From positions 6,174 through 41,346 of the forward strand of contig NZID01000073.1 of the NCBI GenBank assembly GCA_002691605.1: 35,173 nucleotides of DNA, written 5' to 3'. Source of the stretch: Crocinitomicaceae bacterium. Lineage in GTDB: Bacteria > Bacteroidota > Bacteroidia > Flavobacteriales_D > Parvicellaceae. Shown piece by piece: positions 1 to 8,762 of the stretch. Within the stretch, counting starts at the first letter, position 1. Every line of letters starts with the position of its first letter. The translations under genes were made by a program, and so were the position numbers. The notes below the pieces were generated by a model that was not told where the DNA came from, searched no databases, and was given only the letters and a program-made list of their open reading frames with translations.

Positions 1-645
1 TATTATTTTTTTTGGTTTATAATGCTTATTTCTTGTCAACCAATTGAATATGAAAATATACCTTATTACAGAAGTTATTTTCCTTTAGAACTGAATAGTG
101 AAAAAGAATTTTTAATCACTAGAATTATCCATAATTCATTTGGAAAAGACACTAATTCTTACTTTTTAAAAGAATTAGTTACTGAAAAATTCATTGACTT
201 AGAAGGGGATACAGTATACAGAATAGAAAGATTTTCAAAAGTGGATTCTAATGCTTCTTACATAATTAAAGATGTGTGGACTTCAAAGTTGAATTATAAT
301 AATGCTTTATTGACAGAAGAAAATGAAATTTTTACCAAGCTAATTTTTCCTTTGAACTCGAATGTTTTTTGGAATGGAAATGCATATAATAGTAGACCCT
401 ACGAAGAATATAATTTAGAAAGTTTACATATTCCTTTCCAAAACTCTTCTTTTAGTTTTGATAGTTCTCTCACTGTTAGACAAAATTACAAATTGAATTT
501 ATTAGAATATGAATCTGCGAAAGAAGTATACGTAACTTCAATAGGATTAGTTTATAAAGAAGCTATTGATGTAGAATTAGTTGCGGGAAATCAAAATGAA
601 ATTTCTGAGGGCTATGAATATTTTCAAGAATTGATCAGTTATTGA
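1..645 (+). CDS. Putative lipoprotein, 5' end outside the window
   Basis: The listed ORF starts at the ATG at 22, but the frame stays open to base 1 and reads YYFFWFI before MLISC. This hydrophobic run followed by LISC looks like the end of a lipoprotein signal peptide with its lipobox Cys, so the true start lies upstream of the window and the ATG at 22 is internal. The mature part (about 200 residues) is soluble, rich in Asn, Tyr and Glu, with no domain that I recognise. It is probably anchored in a membrane facing the periplasm or the cell surface. The stop TGA sits one base from the convergent stop of the FAH-family gene. Lipoprotein status is inferred from the signal; function is unknown. 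Confidence 0.6.
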   Translation, partial: YYFFWFIMLISCQPIEYENIPYYRSYFPLELNSEKEFLITRIIHNSFGKDTNSYFLKELVTEKFIDLEGDTVYRIERFSKVDSNASYIIKDVWTSKLNYNNALLTEENEIFTKLIFPLNSNVFWNGNAYNSRPYEEYNLESLHIPFQNSSFSFDSSLTVRQNYKLNLLEYESAKEVYVTSIGLVYKEAIDVELVAGNQNEISEGYEYFQELISY

Positions 646-646
646 T

Positions 647-1252
647 TTATTTAATTTTCACTTTAAATATTTCCTGATTTTCAATAAAGCCTTTTAATTC
701 ATCGCCAATTTTAACAGGGCCTACACCAGAAGGGGTTCCAGAAAAAATTAAGTCACCAATTTTTAAAGTCATAAATTTAGAGACGTAGCTTATAATTTCG
801 TCAATACTAAATATCATTTGGTTAGCATTGCCTTTTTGAACCACTTTATTATTTTTTTGAAGTGAGAAATTTACTGATCCCAAAGAATTAACGTCTATAA
901 ACTTTTCTCCGACAACAGCAGACTGATCAAAAGATTTAGCAATTTCCCATGGATGCCCTTTTTCCTTACAATTTTTTTGCAGATCACGTGCGGTAAAATC
1001 AATTCCCAATCCGATCTCATGATAATAGTTTTTAGCAAATTTCTTTTCTATAGATTTACCTACTTTATTAATTTTATAAACCAACTCAACTTCGTAGTGT
1101 ATTTCTTTACTAAAATCGGGTAGGTAGAAAGGATTTCTTTTTGGAAGAATGGCTGAATCAGGTTTTAAAAATATAATTGGAAATTTGGGAATAACGCTAC
1201 CCATTTCTTTTGCATGGTCTTCATAATTTCTTCCAATACATATTATCTTCAT
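647..1252 (-). CDS. Fumarylacetoacetate hydrolase (FAH) family protein
   Basis: This 201-residue protein has the FAH-family core. It starts with IICIGRNYEDHAKEMG, has the metal-ligand pattern in HYEVELVYKI (two Glu spaced by one residue), then GIDFTARDLQ, GHPWEIAKSFDQSAVVG and a C-terminal IFSGTPSGVGPV loop. Family members are metal-dependent hydrolases, isomerases or decarboxylases (acylpyruvate hydrolase, oxaloacetate decarboxylase and similar). The short single-domain size fits the acylpyruvase/FAHD1 type rather than true fumarylacetoacetase, but the substrate cannot be read from sequence. Its ATG overlaps the stop of the upstream exonuclease gene by 4 bases (ATGA), so the two are probably translationally coupled. 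Confidence 0.9.
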   Translation of the reverse strand: MKIICIGRNYEDHAKEMGSVIPKFPIIFLKPDSAILPKRNPFYLPDFSKEIHYEVELVYKINKVGKSIEKKFAKNYYHEIGLGIDFTARDLQKNCKEKGHPWEIAKSFDQSAVVGEKFIDVNSLGSVNFSLQKNNKVVQKGNANQMIFSIDEIISYVSKFMTLKIGDLIFSGTPSGVGPVKIGDELKGFIENQEIFKVKIK

Positions 1253-2022
1253 TTTTCATTTTTTAATTCTTGCCAAATTTTGGTAAAACACATTTTGGTA
1301 TTTTGAGAAAAATCTCCTCTTTGAATCCAAGAATAATATCCAGGTTCTTTTTTGAAAACATCTGTTACCAATTGACCTTTATGTTTTCCAAAATTAATAA
1401 TAGCTTCATTATGTTGATTTAATTTTATTCTTCCAGCATAATCAACAGATGCTTTATTGGCTTTTGAAAATTCGCTCAAAAATGGAATATTGTTTTCCAA
1501 TTCAGGATATTTTTTGGTTTGTGCTTTTAAGACTTCAAGTGTTGCCCTAGCATCGTTAATCGCAGAATGTGCATTTTCTATATCTTTATTACAATAAAAC
1601 TTATAAGCAGCTCCAAGAGTTCTTTTCTCCATTTTATGGAATATATTTTGCACATCAACCAATTTCTTATTTTCAAATTCACTTTTCATTCCGGCTCTTA
1701 AAAATTCTTCTTCTAATATTGGAACATCAAATTTATTGGAGTTAAAACCACACAGATTCGCCTCCCCTATAAAACTTTTGATTTCTTTAGCTAAATCTTT
1801 AAAAGTAGGGCAGTCTTTTATATCAATATCATAAATTCCATGAATTTCAGAGATAGGTATAGGAATTGGGATTTCAGGATTGATTCTTTTTTCATAAACC
1901 TCTTCTTTCCCATCAGGGAATATTTTAATCATTCCAATTTCAACAATTCTATCTTTATTTATTTGATCACCTGTAGCTTCAATATCTAATACCAGTATAG
2001 GTTGTTCCAATTTAATTTCCAT
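1249..2022 (-). CDS. DnaQ-like 3'-5' exonuclease (DEDDh family)
   Basis: This 257-residue protein resembles the DNA polymerase III epsilon / exonuclease superfamily. Exo I is present as ILVLDIEATG with both acidic residues kept (the usual DTETTG is DIEATG here). Exo II lies around GFNSNKFDVPILEEEF, and Exo III is HSAINDARATLEVL with the catalytic His and Asp of the DEDDh type. A C-terminal segment (about residues 205-255, INFGKHKGQ...) is the short extra module found on many Bacteroidota exonucleases of this type and in ExoX-like proteins. It is probably a stand-alone repair or RNA-processing exonuclease rather than the replicative proofreading subunit. It lies about 30 bases downstream of the OmpA/PD40 gene and overlaps the FAH-family gene by 4 bases. 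Confidence 0.88.
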   Translation of the reverse strand: MEIKLEQPILVLDIEATGDQINKDRIVEIGMIKIFPDGKEEVYEKRINPEIPIPIPISEIHGIYDIDIKDCPTFKDLAKEIKSFIGEANLCGFNSNKFDVPILEEEFLRAGMKSEFENKKLVDVQNIFHKMEKRTLGAAYKFYCNKDIENAHSAINDARATLEVLKAQTKKYPELENNIPFLSEFSKANKASVDYAGRIKLNQHNEAIINFGKHKGQLVTDVFKKEPGYYSWIQRGDFSQNTKMCFTKIWQELKNEK

Positions 2023-2053
2023 TATTAATTTATTTGAAAAGGTTGATAGTCAA

Positions 2054-4690
2054 TTATTCTGCCCAAATACTAAAGTATTGATATTCGAAATATTTGGAGT
2101 TGTCATTCTCTGGATTATATTTTGGTCCTGAAACTATGGCTTTTTCTTTAACAATATGAACTAAATCTTTTGATATGTTCCGAGCATCTAAATAGTCATA
2201 AATATATTTTTTTCCTTTTTCTACCCTTAGCTTAGCAAGTGCTGTATTACTACTGTATTTTTTAGAGGGAATTTTAGATGCAGATCCAACAATTTCTAGT
2301 CGAACTTTTCCTGTAGAATTAATTTTATTAATAGTTTTTTCCATAAATTCTTTAAAGTATGGATCATTTTGTATTGAATATTCACCTAATTGGAAAGACT
2401 TTTTAAAATGAATTTTAGGAAGTATAAATTGATTGTTTTTAGAGAAATCTCCTATTACAATCATCTCCTCATCATGATTTTTGATTTGAATGGGTATTTC
2501 TGACAAATCTAAATTGTCTGGAAAGTTTTCTAATTTAAAACTGTATTCTAATTGTGAGGAAATTAATTCAAATTTAAATCCATTATTAGTCAGTATCCCT
2601 TTTTCAATAACATTTCCTTCCTTATCCACTAATAGCAATCTCATGTTTTTTCCATAAGAACTTATAATTTCTTTAAATTTAAAGGCGTTAAAATTATTAA
2701 TATAATTAAATGAATTATTGTCTTTAAAATCTCCATGAATTAAAGTTTCTTTGCCTTGCTCATATAGAAATATTGGAATGTCTGAAAGATCTAAACTGTC
2801 AGGAAAATTTTCTATTTTAAAAGTATAGTTGGAGTTAGAATTTAATAATTCAAATTTAAATCCATCTTCAGTTAAAATGGCTTTGTCTACAATATTTCCT
2901 TGATCGTCTAATAACAATAATGCTATTAAATTATTTTCTTTACTGATGATTTCCTTAAAATTATATTTCTTATTTCTTTCTTTAAATGCTTCAATTATTG
3001 CTCTTCTATCTTGCTTTTTTTCAACTATTTTTCCATAATAATCTATGGTAGGAAGTAGAATAGGTTTTACTATTTTTCTTGTGCTTTCACAGGGTGTTTT
3101 TATGGTTTGTTCATGGATTAAACTTTCTTTTACTTTCCCACTGCTTAAAGTAACTAATTTAAAATATTGTACATCGAATTGATAACATTCTTCGGCTTTA
3201 AAGATATATGAACCATTAAAATTATTGGGTTTATAAATAGAAGCAGGAGTTTCTAAATCAGTGTTAATTAATTTAACAACTATATCATTTTCTAATGATT
3301 CTTTATCTAATTTATCAATAAGACCAGTTAAATAAATTAAAGAATTGGAATAAGGATTGGTAATTTTAACAGACCTCAAATCATTATTTCCTACTTTATT
3401 TAAAGAAGAATAAAACCCTAAAGTACCATCGGTTGATGTGGAGAAATATTGTTCATCAAAAACGGTATTAATAGGGATTCCTAGATTTTCAGGCTCCTCC
3501 CATAAATTATTCAGATTTTTTTTAGAAACAAATACATCATATCCGCCAATACTTTTATCACTATTTGAACTAAAAAAGAAGGTTACTCCATCTGGATGAA
3601 GAAAAGGAGCAATTTCGTCTGAGGAAGAATTTATATTTGGTCCCATGTTGGTGGGTTTTGACCAAGTATTATCGGGTTGTTTTTTTGAGAACCAAATATC
3701 TTTTTCTCCATAACCACCAGATTTATCACTTGAAAAAAACATGAATTTTTCATTTTCAGTTATTACAATACTTGAAATGTTGAAATCTGGAAATAAAATA
3801 AAACTTTTGGTGGTATTATAATTTTGCGCTTTTCTTGAAAAATTATTATTATTTATTTTTTTTGTACTGGGTTGTCCATTAGAAAAAATAATTTTACGTA
3901 AGTCATGTGAAAATCCAATACCTATTTCATTAGATCGTGTTTTAGATATATTTAGAAGTTTTGGATTCGTCCAGCTATTTTTGACAAAATCTCTATTTGT
4001 AATGTAAAGATCAAAATAATGATTGCCAGTGGTTACATCAAATATTTTTTTATTAGAGCTTTCTTCTAAACTTCTTTCCCTATCAGAAGTAAATATTAAG
4101 GAACTTCCATCTAGTGAAACTAGGGGATTTAATTCATTAAATTCTGAATTAATTTCGTTGTTAAATTTTAATATTTTATGTTCATTTTGGTTATTAGCAA
4201 CTAAAGAATAATTGTTACATTGTTGAATAATTTTATCTGCTTCCCCCTTTAAATAGTGTTTTTTTGAAGAAATAGTAATGAATTTTTTTAAATATTTAAT
4301 TGCTGAATCCTGCAAATTATTGAAATGGTAAGACTTACCTAGATAAAAGTATACTTCTATAGGAGCGGTTTTAAGAGTGTTGTCAAAAGGAGAATAATTT
4401 TTATTTACTTTTTCTGAAGCTATTTTTAAATAACTTAAAGACTGCACCTTACCACTAGAAGATTCTAAAAGACATACTCCAGTTTTATAATTAATATTTG
4501 AATTATTTGGATTTTCTTTAGCTATTTCTAGCCATAGGTCTTTAGCTATTTCATATTTTTTTTCAATAAATAATTGGTTAGCACCCTGAATTTTAAGTTT
4601 TAAATCTTTAGTTCCTTGGGAAAAAGTAGTACTACCCCAACTAAGCAATAAAATAATGCTGAATGAATACTTTTTCGGGATCCATTTCAT
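2054..4690 (-). CDS. TPR / PD40 propeller / OmpA-like outer-membrane protein (PorE-like layout)
   Basis: The ORF track starts at 4714, inside the preceding E2 gene. I prefer the ATG at 4690, which follows the E2 stop by one base (TAA-A-ATG) and gives a clean signal peptide (MKWIPKKYSFSIILLLSWGS, cleavage near TTFSQ). Order of parts in the 878-residue form: TPR-like helices (about 25-165), PD40/WD40-like blades with SSDKSGGYGEKDIWFS and related repeats (about 170-445), a regulatory-like beta domain (about 450-540), two copies of a module (about 585-670 and 680-765, each with ILT..GFKFEL and NFPD.LDLS.IPI), and a C-terminal OmpA-like peptidoglycan-binding domain (about 775-878). The layout resembles PorE and other Bacteroidota OmpA proteins linked to type IX secretion or gliding. 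The actual role is inferred. No PorP/SprF partner is adjacent. Confidence 0.8.
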   Translation of the reverse strand: MKWIPKKYSFSIILLLSWGSTTFSQGTKDLKLKIQGANQLFIEKKYEIAKDLWLEIAKENPNNSNINYKTGVCLLESSSGKVQSLSYLKIASEKVNKNYSPFDNTLKTAPIEVYFYLGKSYHFNNLQDSAIKYLKKFITISSKKHYLKGEADKIIQQCNNYSLVANNQNEHKILKFNNEINSEFNELNPLVSLDGSSLIFTSDRERSLEESSNKKIFDVTTGNHYFDLYITNRDFVKNSWTNPKLLNISKTRSNEIGIGFSHDLRKIIFSNGQPSTKKINNNNFSRKAQNYNTTKSFILFPDFNISSIVITENEKFMFFSSDKSGGYGEKDIWFSKKQPDNTWSKPTNMGPNINSSSDEIAPFLHPDGVTFFFSSNSDKSIGGYDVFVSKKNLNNLWEEPENLGIPINTVFDEQYFSTSTDGTLGFYSSLNKVGNNDLRSVKITNPYSNSLIYLTGLIDKLDKESLENDIVVKLINTDLETPASIYKPNNFNGSYIFKAEECYQFDVQYFKLVTLSSGKVKESLIHEQTIKTPCESTRKIVKPILLPTIDYYGKIVEKKQDRRAIIEAFKERNKKYNFKEIISKENNLIALLLLDDQGNIVDKAILTEDGFKFELLNSNSNYTFKIENFPDSLDLSDIPIFLYEQGKETLIHGDFKDNNSFNYINNFNAFKFKEIISSYGKNMRLLLVDKEGNVIEKGILTNNGFKFELISSQLEYSFKLENFPDNLDLSEIPIQIKNHDEEMIVIGDFSKNNQFILPKIHFKKSFQLGEYSIQNDPYFKEFMEKTINKINSTGKVRLEIVGSASKIPSKKYSSNTALAKLRVEKGKKYIYDYLDARNISKDLVHIVKEKAIVSGPKYNPENDNSKYFEYQYFSIWAE

Positions 4691-4691
4691 T

Positions 4692-6002
4692 TTAAACAGT
4701 CCGATTAATATCAAAATTTTCTAAATAATCTGCGACCTTTCTAACAAACATACCTCCTAAAGCTCCGTCAATATTTCTATGATCATAGGAGTGGGATAAA
4801 AACATTAAGTGTCTAATTCCAATTAGGTCGCCAGATTCGGTTTCAATTACAGCTGGTTTTTTCTTAATAGCACCCAAGGCTAAAATTGCACTCTGTGGTT
4901 GATTTATAATTGGAGTTCCCATAACATTTCCAAATGTCCCCACGTTAGAAACAGTGTAGGTGCCTCCAGAAATTTCGTCAGGTTTCAATTGACCTAACTT
5001 CGCTCTATTGGCCAAATCATTTACACTTTTTGCTAAGCCAACGAGATTCAGTTGATCAGCATTTTTTATAACAGGAACGATTAAATTTCCAGATGGTAGT
5101 GCGGTAGCCATTCCAATATTAATATTGCTTTTTATAATAATATTATCTCCATCAATTGAAGAATTGACTTCAGGAAAATCTCTAAGTGCTTTAGCTATAG
5201 CTTCAATAAAAATTGGGGTGAAAGTTAATTTTTCTCCCTCTTTTTCTTCAAAATATTTTTTTATTTTATTACGCCAATTCACTAAATTGGTAACATCCGC
5301 TTCAACAAAGGAGGTTACGTGTGGTGCAGTATGAACTGAATTCACCATATGATCTGCAATCATCCTTCGCATTCTATCCATAGTAACAATTTCATCATCA
5401 CGATTGATACTTATGCTTTGTTTATGAATTGTTTTAGTGACTTCTTTTTCCATATTATTTCTTGAACCAATTCTGTTATTTAAATAATTCAAAATGTCAC
5501 TTTTTGTAACTCTTTGGTTAGCTCCAGAACCAACAATAGAATCCAATTCCTGAATAGAAATATTTTCTTTTTTTGCAATACTTTTAACAAGCGGAGAATA
5601 AAATTTAGAAGAATTTATGAAATTAATTTTAGAATTATTGTTAATAGAGTTTTCTATAGGTTGTAGAATTTCCTTTTCTATTGTTTTATCCCCATCTTCT
5701 AAAAATTCGTCATTGAAGTTCTCAGTTTTAGGTTGTTCGACTTCATCGGTTACCATATTTGATTCTGAGTCTATAATGGCAAAAACTGCTCCTACTTCTA
5801 CCACATCACCTTCATTAAACAAAATTTCTTTTATTGTCCCTGAACATGGTGCTGGAACTTCTGAATCAACTTTATCAGTGGCAATTTCTACAATAGGTTC
5901 ATCTTCCTCAATACTATCTCCTACTGCTTTTAGCCATGTAGTAATAGTAGCCTCTGCTACACTTTCTCCCATTTTAGGAAGTTCCACTTTAAATTCTGCC
6001 AT
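4692..6002 (-). CDS. 2-oxoacid dehydrogenase E2, dihydrolipoamide acyltransferase
   Basis: This 436-residue protein has the full E2 layout. An N-terminal lipoyl domain (about 1-77) carries Lys44 in ATDKVDSEV, the lipoylation site. An acidic Asn/Glu-rich linker and a peripheral subunit-binding domain (about 134-173, FYSPLVKSIAKKENIS) follow. The C-terminal acyltransferase domain (about 200-430) ends with SYDHRNIDG, giving His408 and Asp412 of the HxxxD catalytic motif. It transfers acyl groups from the E1 to CoA via lipoamide. The N-terminal sequence MGESVAEATITTWLK is close to Bacteroidota branched-chain or 2-oxoglutarate type E2s, and the exact substrate is uncertain because no E1 or E3 gene lies nearby. 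An 87-base upstream gap holds a possible promoter and a small palindrome. The OmpA/PD40 gene follows after one base. Confidence 0.93.
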   Translation of the reverse strand: MAEFKVELPKMGESVAEATITTWLKAVGDSIEEDEPIVEIATDKVDSEVPAPCSGTIKEILFNEGDVVEVGAVFAIIDSESNMVTDEVEQPKTENFNDEFLEDGDKTIEKEILQPIENSINNNSKINFINSSKFYSPLVKSIAKKENISIQELDSIVGSGANQRVTKSDILNYLNNRIGSRNNMEKEVTKTIHKQSISINRDDEIVTMDRMRRMIADHMVNSVHTAPHVTSFVEADVTNLVNWRNKIKKYFEEKEGEKLTFTPIFIEAIAKALRDFPEVNSSIDGDNIIIKSNINIGMATALPSGNLIVPVIKNADQLNLVGLAKSVNDLANRAKLGQLKPDEISGGTYTVSNVGTFGNVMGTPIINQPQSAILALGAIKKKPAVIETESGDLIGIRHLMFLSHSYDHRNIDGALGGMFVRKVADYLENFDINRTV

Positions 6003-6009
6003 TTGATAT

Positions 6010-6022
6010 AACTATTATAGTT
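6010..6022. promoter_or_regulatory. 13-base palindrome in the E2 leader
   Basis: AACTAT-T-ATAGTT is a perfect inverted repeat with a one-base centre, 8 bases before the E2 start codon and downstream of the possible promoter at 6028-6056. It could be an operator or just chance in AT-rich DNA. It is too short and AT-rich to form a stable RNA hairpin. Confidence 0.25.
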
Positions 6023-6027
6023 AGAAT

Positions 6028-6056
6028 AAAGTGTAAAAATAACTTTATTTAGCAAA
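6028..6056 (-). promoter_or_regulatory. Possible Bacteroidota-type promoter for the E2 gene
   Basis: On the minus strand TTTG (6056-6053) is followed after 17 bases by TACACTTT (6035-6028). This fits the TTTG / N17-20 / TAnnTTTG pattern of Bacteroidota housekeeping promoters, with two mismatches in the -7 box. It would place transcription start about 20 bases before the E2 ATG. Confidence 0.35.
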
Positions 6057-6089
6057 TTTTCTATAAAACAATGACTTTCTAAATAAATA

Positions 6090-8033
6090 TTACCCGAAAT
6101 GAACCTTAAATAATTTTTTTAAGAAAATTTTGGTTTCTAGAACTAAATTGTAGTCTTTGGCATAGATAATATTTATTTTTTCAATAGTATCTAACTCTAA
6201 TTTCTTATTAGAATTTAAAACAGAAAACACACCTTGCTTTATTTTAGGTAGTTTTAAATTTTCACTAGAGTTTTCATATCCAATCCATGTTTTACTGCCA
6301 ACAATTACCGATTTAATATTTTTCAATGCTAGCCGATAATTCCCAAAAATAAAAATAAAAATAGGGCTAAATAATAACAATAAAAATGAAATATAAATAT
6401 CAAAATTTCTCTTCTTTCTTATATTTTCTACACTATTAATATGGTTAAGTTCGGTAGTGAAATAATTTTCATAAGTATAAATAGATTGGCTTCCAATTAT
6501 AAATTGTGATTTTTCAGGAATAATTTTAAAATCTATATTTTTTTTAGAATTCACATCTGCCATAGAATAGATTATATTTTGAGCAGTAACGTCCTTAGCA
6601 CAAAAAATTACTTCACTTATTTTATTAATATTTATAAACTCGTTCAATTGCTTAATATTTCCATGATAATTTTCTCGATCAATGGCTTTAAAAGGACTTA
6701 TTCTAAAAATATTTTTAATTTTTCTATTGCTTATTAACATAAGTTGTTCAGTTCTAATTATTTCATCAATAGATCCAACGAGAGCCACGTTCTTATTATT
6801 TTCCACATAGTTTGAAAATAACCCAATTTTTAAAAATTTAAATGTAGACCTTGTAAATAAACTAGATAAAAAGCATATTAAACTTGCTCCTAATATGATC
6901 GCTCTTGAAAATTGAATTGATTTTGGTAGTAATGCGTAGAAAGATAAAATAATCATCAAACCAATAAAATTTCCTTTTATTAAATTAAGGTATTTAATAG
7001 GTGGATTTTGATTGCCAAAAATACTATTGCAAATAGCCCAAATTATTGCGTATAAAGGAATTAAATATTTTATTGTGTTTTCTGGAAATGATATTTCAGT
7101 TATATTTTGATAAAAGATAGAGAGACCAAATATAAAGCCACAAAAAAATATAAAATCCGTTAAAGGGAGTATCCATCTTTTTATTATTCTTTGAATTACA
7201 GCAATAGAAGCTCGTAAATAAATGGCAATGTTAATGAGTTTAGAAAAAGTTTGAAAATTTCTTTTTGAAAAATGTTTTTCAGCAAATATGATCATGGCTT
7301 TATAAAAAACAAACACATAATTAATAGAACTTTTCTTAGTACTTTCTCCTTTATAATGGATGATTTTTGTTTTAGAAAAATAATAATTTTCGTATCCCGC
7401 TTTTTTTATTCGGTAGGACAAGTCAATATCTTCGCCGTACATAAAGAAAGATTCATCTAAAAGCCCAACTTCATCTAAAACTTTATTTCTAATTAACATG
7501 AATGCTCCTGAAAGTACATCTACTTTATGGTTCTCATTCATAGAAAGATATCCTAGGTGATATCGTCCAAAAATTCTAGATTGAGGAAAAATAGCTGAAA
7601 GTCCAAATATTTTGTAAAACGCAACACTTGGAGTAGGCAACCCTCTTTTTGATTCTGGTAAAAATCTTCCATTACCATCATACATTTTTACTCCCAATGC
7701 ACCTGCATCTTGATGGTTGTCCAAAAATTCCAAGCATTTGATAAAAGTATCTTCCTGAACTACCGTGTCAGGATTTAATAATAAAATATTCTCTCCTTTG
7801 GCCAATTTAATTCCCTGATTATTAGCAACAGAAAAGCCAGTATTTTCTTTGTTAGAGATTAAAACAATGTCTTTAAATTTTTGGTTAATTAAATCTATGG
7901 AACCATCTACAGAATTATTGTCTACAACAATAATTTCTCCGTCAATTCCTTTTAGAGCTTTTTTTACTGAAATTAAACATTGTTCTAAAAAATGTTTTAC
8001 ATTATAATTAACTATGATAACAGATAATTCCAA
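6090..8033 (-). CDS. Family 2 glycosyltransferase fused to a truncated sugar-transferase-like membrane region
   Basis: Residues 1 to about 235 of this 647-residue protein are a rhamnosyltransferase-like GT2 domain. It has SVIIVNYNVKHFLEQCL, VVDNNSVDGS, LLLNPDTVV (the metal-binding DxD-like element) and FFMYGEDIDLSYRIKKAG. About 286-398 is a group of hydrophobic segments. About 410-515 is a nucleotide-binding-like fold (NVALVGSIDEI...EVIFCAKDV), as in the N-terminal part of WbaP-type polyprenyl-phosphate sugar transferases. From about 540, RKKRNFDIYISFLLLLFSPI resembles the membrane entry of that enzyme family, followed by SVIVGSKTWIGYE. The catalytic part of the transferase does not follow. 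The protein likely adds sugars to surface polysaccharide at the inner membrane. It starts 8 bases after recR ends. Confidence 0.8.
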   Translation of the reverse strand: MELSVIIVNYNVKHFLEQCLISVKKALKGIDGEIIVVDNNSVDGSIDLINQKFKDIVLISNKENTGFSVANNQGIKLAKGENILLLNPDTVVQEDTFIKCLEFLDNHQDAGALGVKMYDGNGRFLPESKRGLPTPSVAFYKIFGLSAIFPQSRIFGRYHLGYLSMNENHKVDVLSGAFMLIRNKVLDEVGLLDESFFMYGEDIDLSYRIKKAGYENYYFSKTKIIHYKGESTKKSSINYVFVFYKAMIIFAEKHFSKRNFQTFSKLINIAIYLRASIAVIQRIIKRWILPLTDFIFFCGFIFGLSIFYQNITEISFPENTIKYLIPLYAIIWAICNSIFGNQNPPIKYLNLIKGNFIGLMIILSFYALLPKSIQFSRAIILGASLICFLSSLFTRSTFKFLKIGLFSNYVENNKNVALVGSIDEIIRTEQLMLISNRKIKNIFRISPFKAIDRENYHGNIKQLNEFININKISEVIFCAKDVTAQNIIYSMADVNSKKNIDFKIIPEKSQFIIGSQSIYTYENYFTTELNHINSVENIRKKRNFDIYISFLLLLFSPIFIFIFGNYRLALKNIKSVIVGSKTWIGYENSSENLKLPKIKQGVFSVLNSNKKLELDTIEKINIIYAKDYNLVLETKIFLKKLFKVHFG

Positions 8034-8041
8034 TAGTAATT

Positions 8042-8653
8042 TTAGATTTTATTTTTATAAACGGATCTATCCAATAATGATTTTCCTAGAGTAAGTTCAT
8101 CAATATACTCCAATTGGTTACCAACTCCAATTCCTCTAGATATTAAAGTAATATCCACTTCCACATCTTGTAATTTACGGTATATGTAAAAATTCGTAGT
8201 ATCACCTTCCATGGTTGCGGGTAGCGCTAAAATTATTTCCTGAGTATTTTCATTAATAATTCTTTCCTTTAGCTCATTAATTTTTAAATCATTGGGTCCT
8301 ATACCCTCCATAGGCGAAATTACTCCCCCTAAAACGTGGTATTTTCCGTAAAATTGTTGAGTACTTTCTATCGCCAAAAGATCTCTTACATCTTGAACTA
8401 CACATATTAGTTCTTCCGATCTTGATGGGTTACTGCAAATTTCACACAGTTTTTTTTCAGTTATATGATAACATTTGGCACAGAAATTTAAATGTTCTTT
8501 TAGGTTTTCAAAAGCTTTGGTGAAGTCTTTTACTTCCTTTTTAGATTGATCCAATAAATGAAGAACTAGTCTTAAAGCAGATCTTTTGCCAATTCCGGGA
8601 AGGCTAGACATTTGCTCGACCGCATCATTTAATAATTTAGATTTAAAATCCAT
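8042..8653 (-). CDS. recR: Recombination mediator protein RecR
   Basis: The 203-residue length is normal for RecR. The N-terminal helix-hairpin-helix region contains MSSLPGIGKRSALRLVLHLL. A C4 zinc finger is formed by Cys58, Cys61, Cys70 and Cys73. A Toprim domain follows (about 82-175) with ICVVQDVRDLLAIEST and YHVLGGVISPMEGIGP. RecR acts with RecO (and RecF) to load RecA on gapped single-stranded DNA. It is the first gene of the long minus-strand run that continues with the glycosyltransferase gene 8 bases downstream. Start ATG at 8653 gives the standard N-terminus. Confidence 0.97.
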   Translation of the reverse strand: MDFKSKLLNDAVEQMSSLPGIGKRSALRLVLHLLDQSKKEVKDFTKAFENLKEHLNFCAKCYHITEKKLCEICSNPSRSEELICVVQDVRDLLAIESTQQFYGKYHVLGGVISPMEGIGPNDLKINELKERIINENTQEIILALPATMEGDTTNFYIYRKLQDVEVDITLISRGIGVGNQLEYIDELTLGKSLLDRSVYKNKI

Positions 8654-8709
8654 ATCGCTAAATTATAAATGCTAGTTCAAATAGCAATTTTATTAACGAT
8701 AATGATTGA

Positions 8710-8762
8710 ATACTTTATAGATTTATTCACCACAAACCTTTTTGCATTATATACTTTAGTAT
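8710..8762. repeat. Repeated ATACTTTA boxes, one inside a 12-base inverted repeat
   Basis: ATACTTTA occurs at 8710-8717 and 8751-8758, 41 bases apart, in the 122-base gap between the divergent recR and symporter genes. The second copy is part of the perfect inverted repeat ATACTTTAGTAT (8751-8762), which ends 13 bases before the symporter ATG. Spacing near four helical turns would suit an operator pair, but chance is possible in DNA this AT-rich. Nothing else recognisable lies in the gap. Confidence 0.2.

Noticed and set aside
4023-4211. Other short shadow ORFs (also 5125-5334, 7272-7460, 11531-11776, 17669-17935, 26943-27140, 27492-27710, 27936-28127, 29277-29480, 29368-29589, 30733-30918, 31293-31526)
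   Set aside because: Each lies inside a real gene on the other strand, has no recognisable domain or signal, and no neighbouring context.
4692-4714. Upstream start at 4714 for the OmpA/PD40 gene (and 23343 for ridA, 15009 for PAP2)
   Set aside because: These starts run into the previous gene and add residues not expected before the signal peptide or family N-terminus. A later ATG directly at the stop of the previous gene fits better in each case.
5617-6006. 129-residue ORF on + opposite the E2 lipoyl domain and linker
   Set aside because: It is antisense to a well supported E2 gene with all catalytic motifs; its low-complexity Ser/Ile composition shows no domain.
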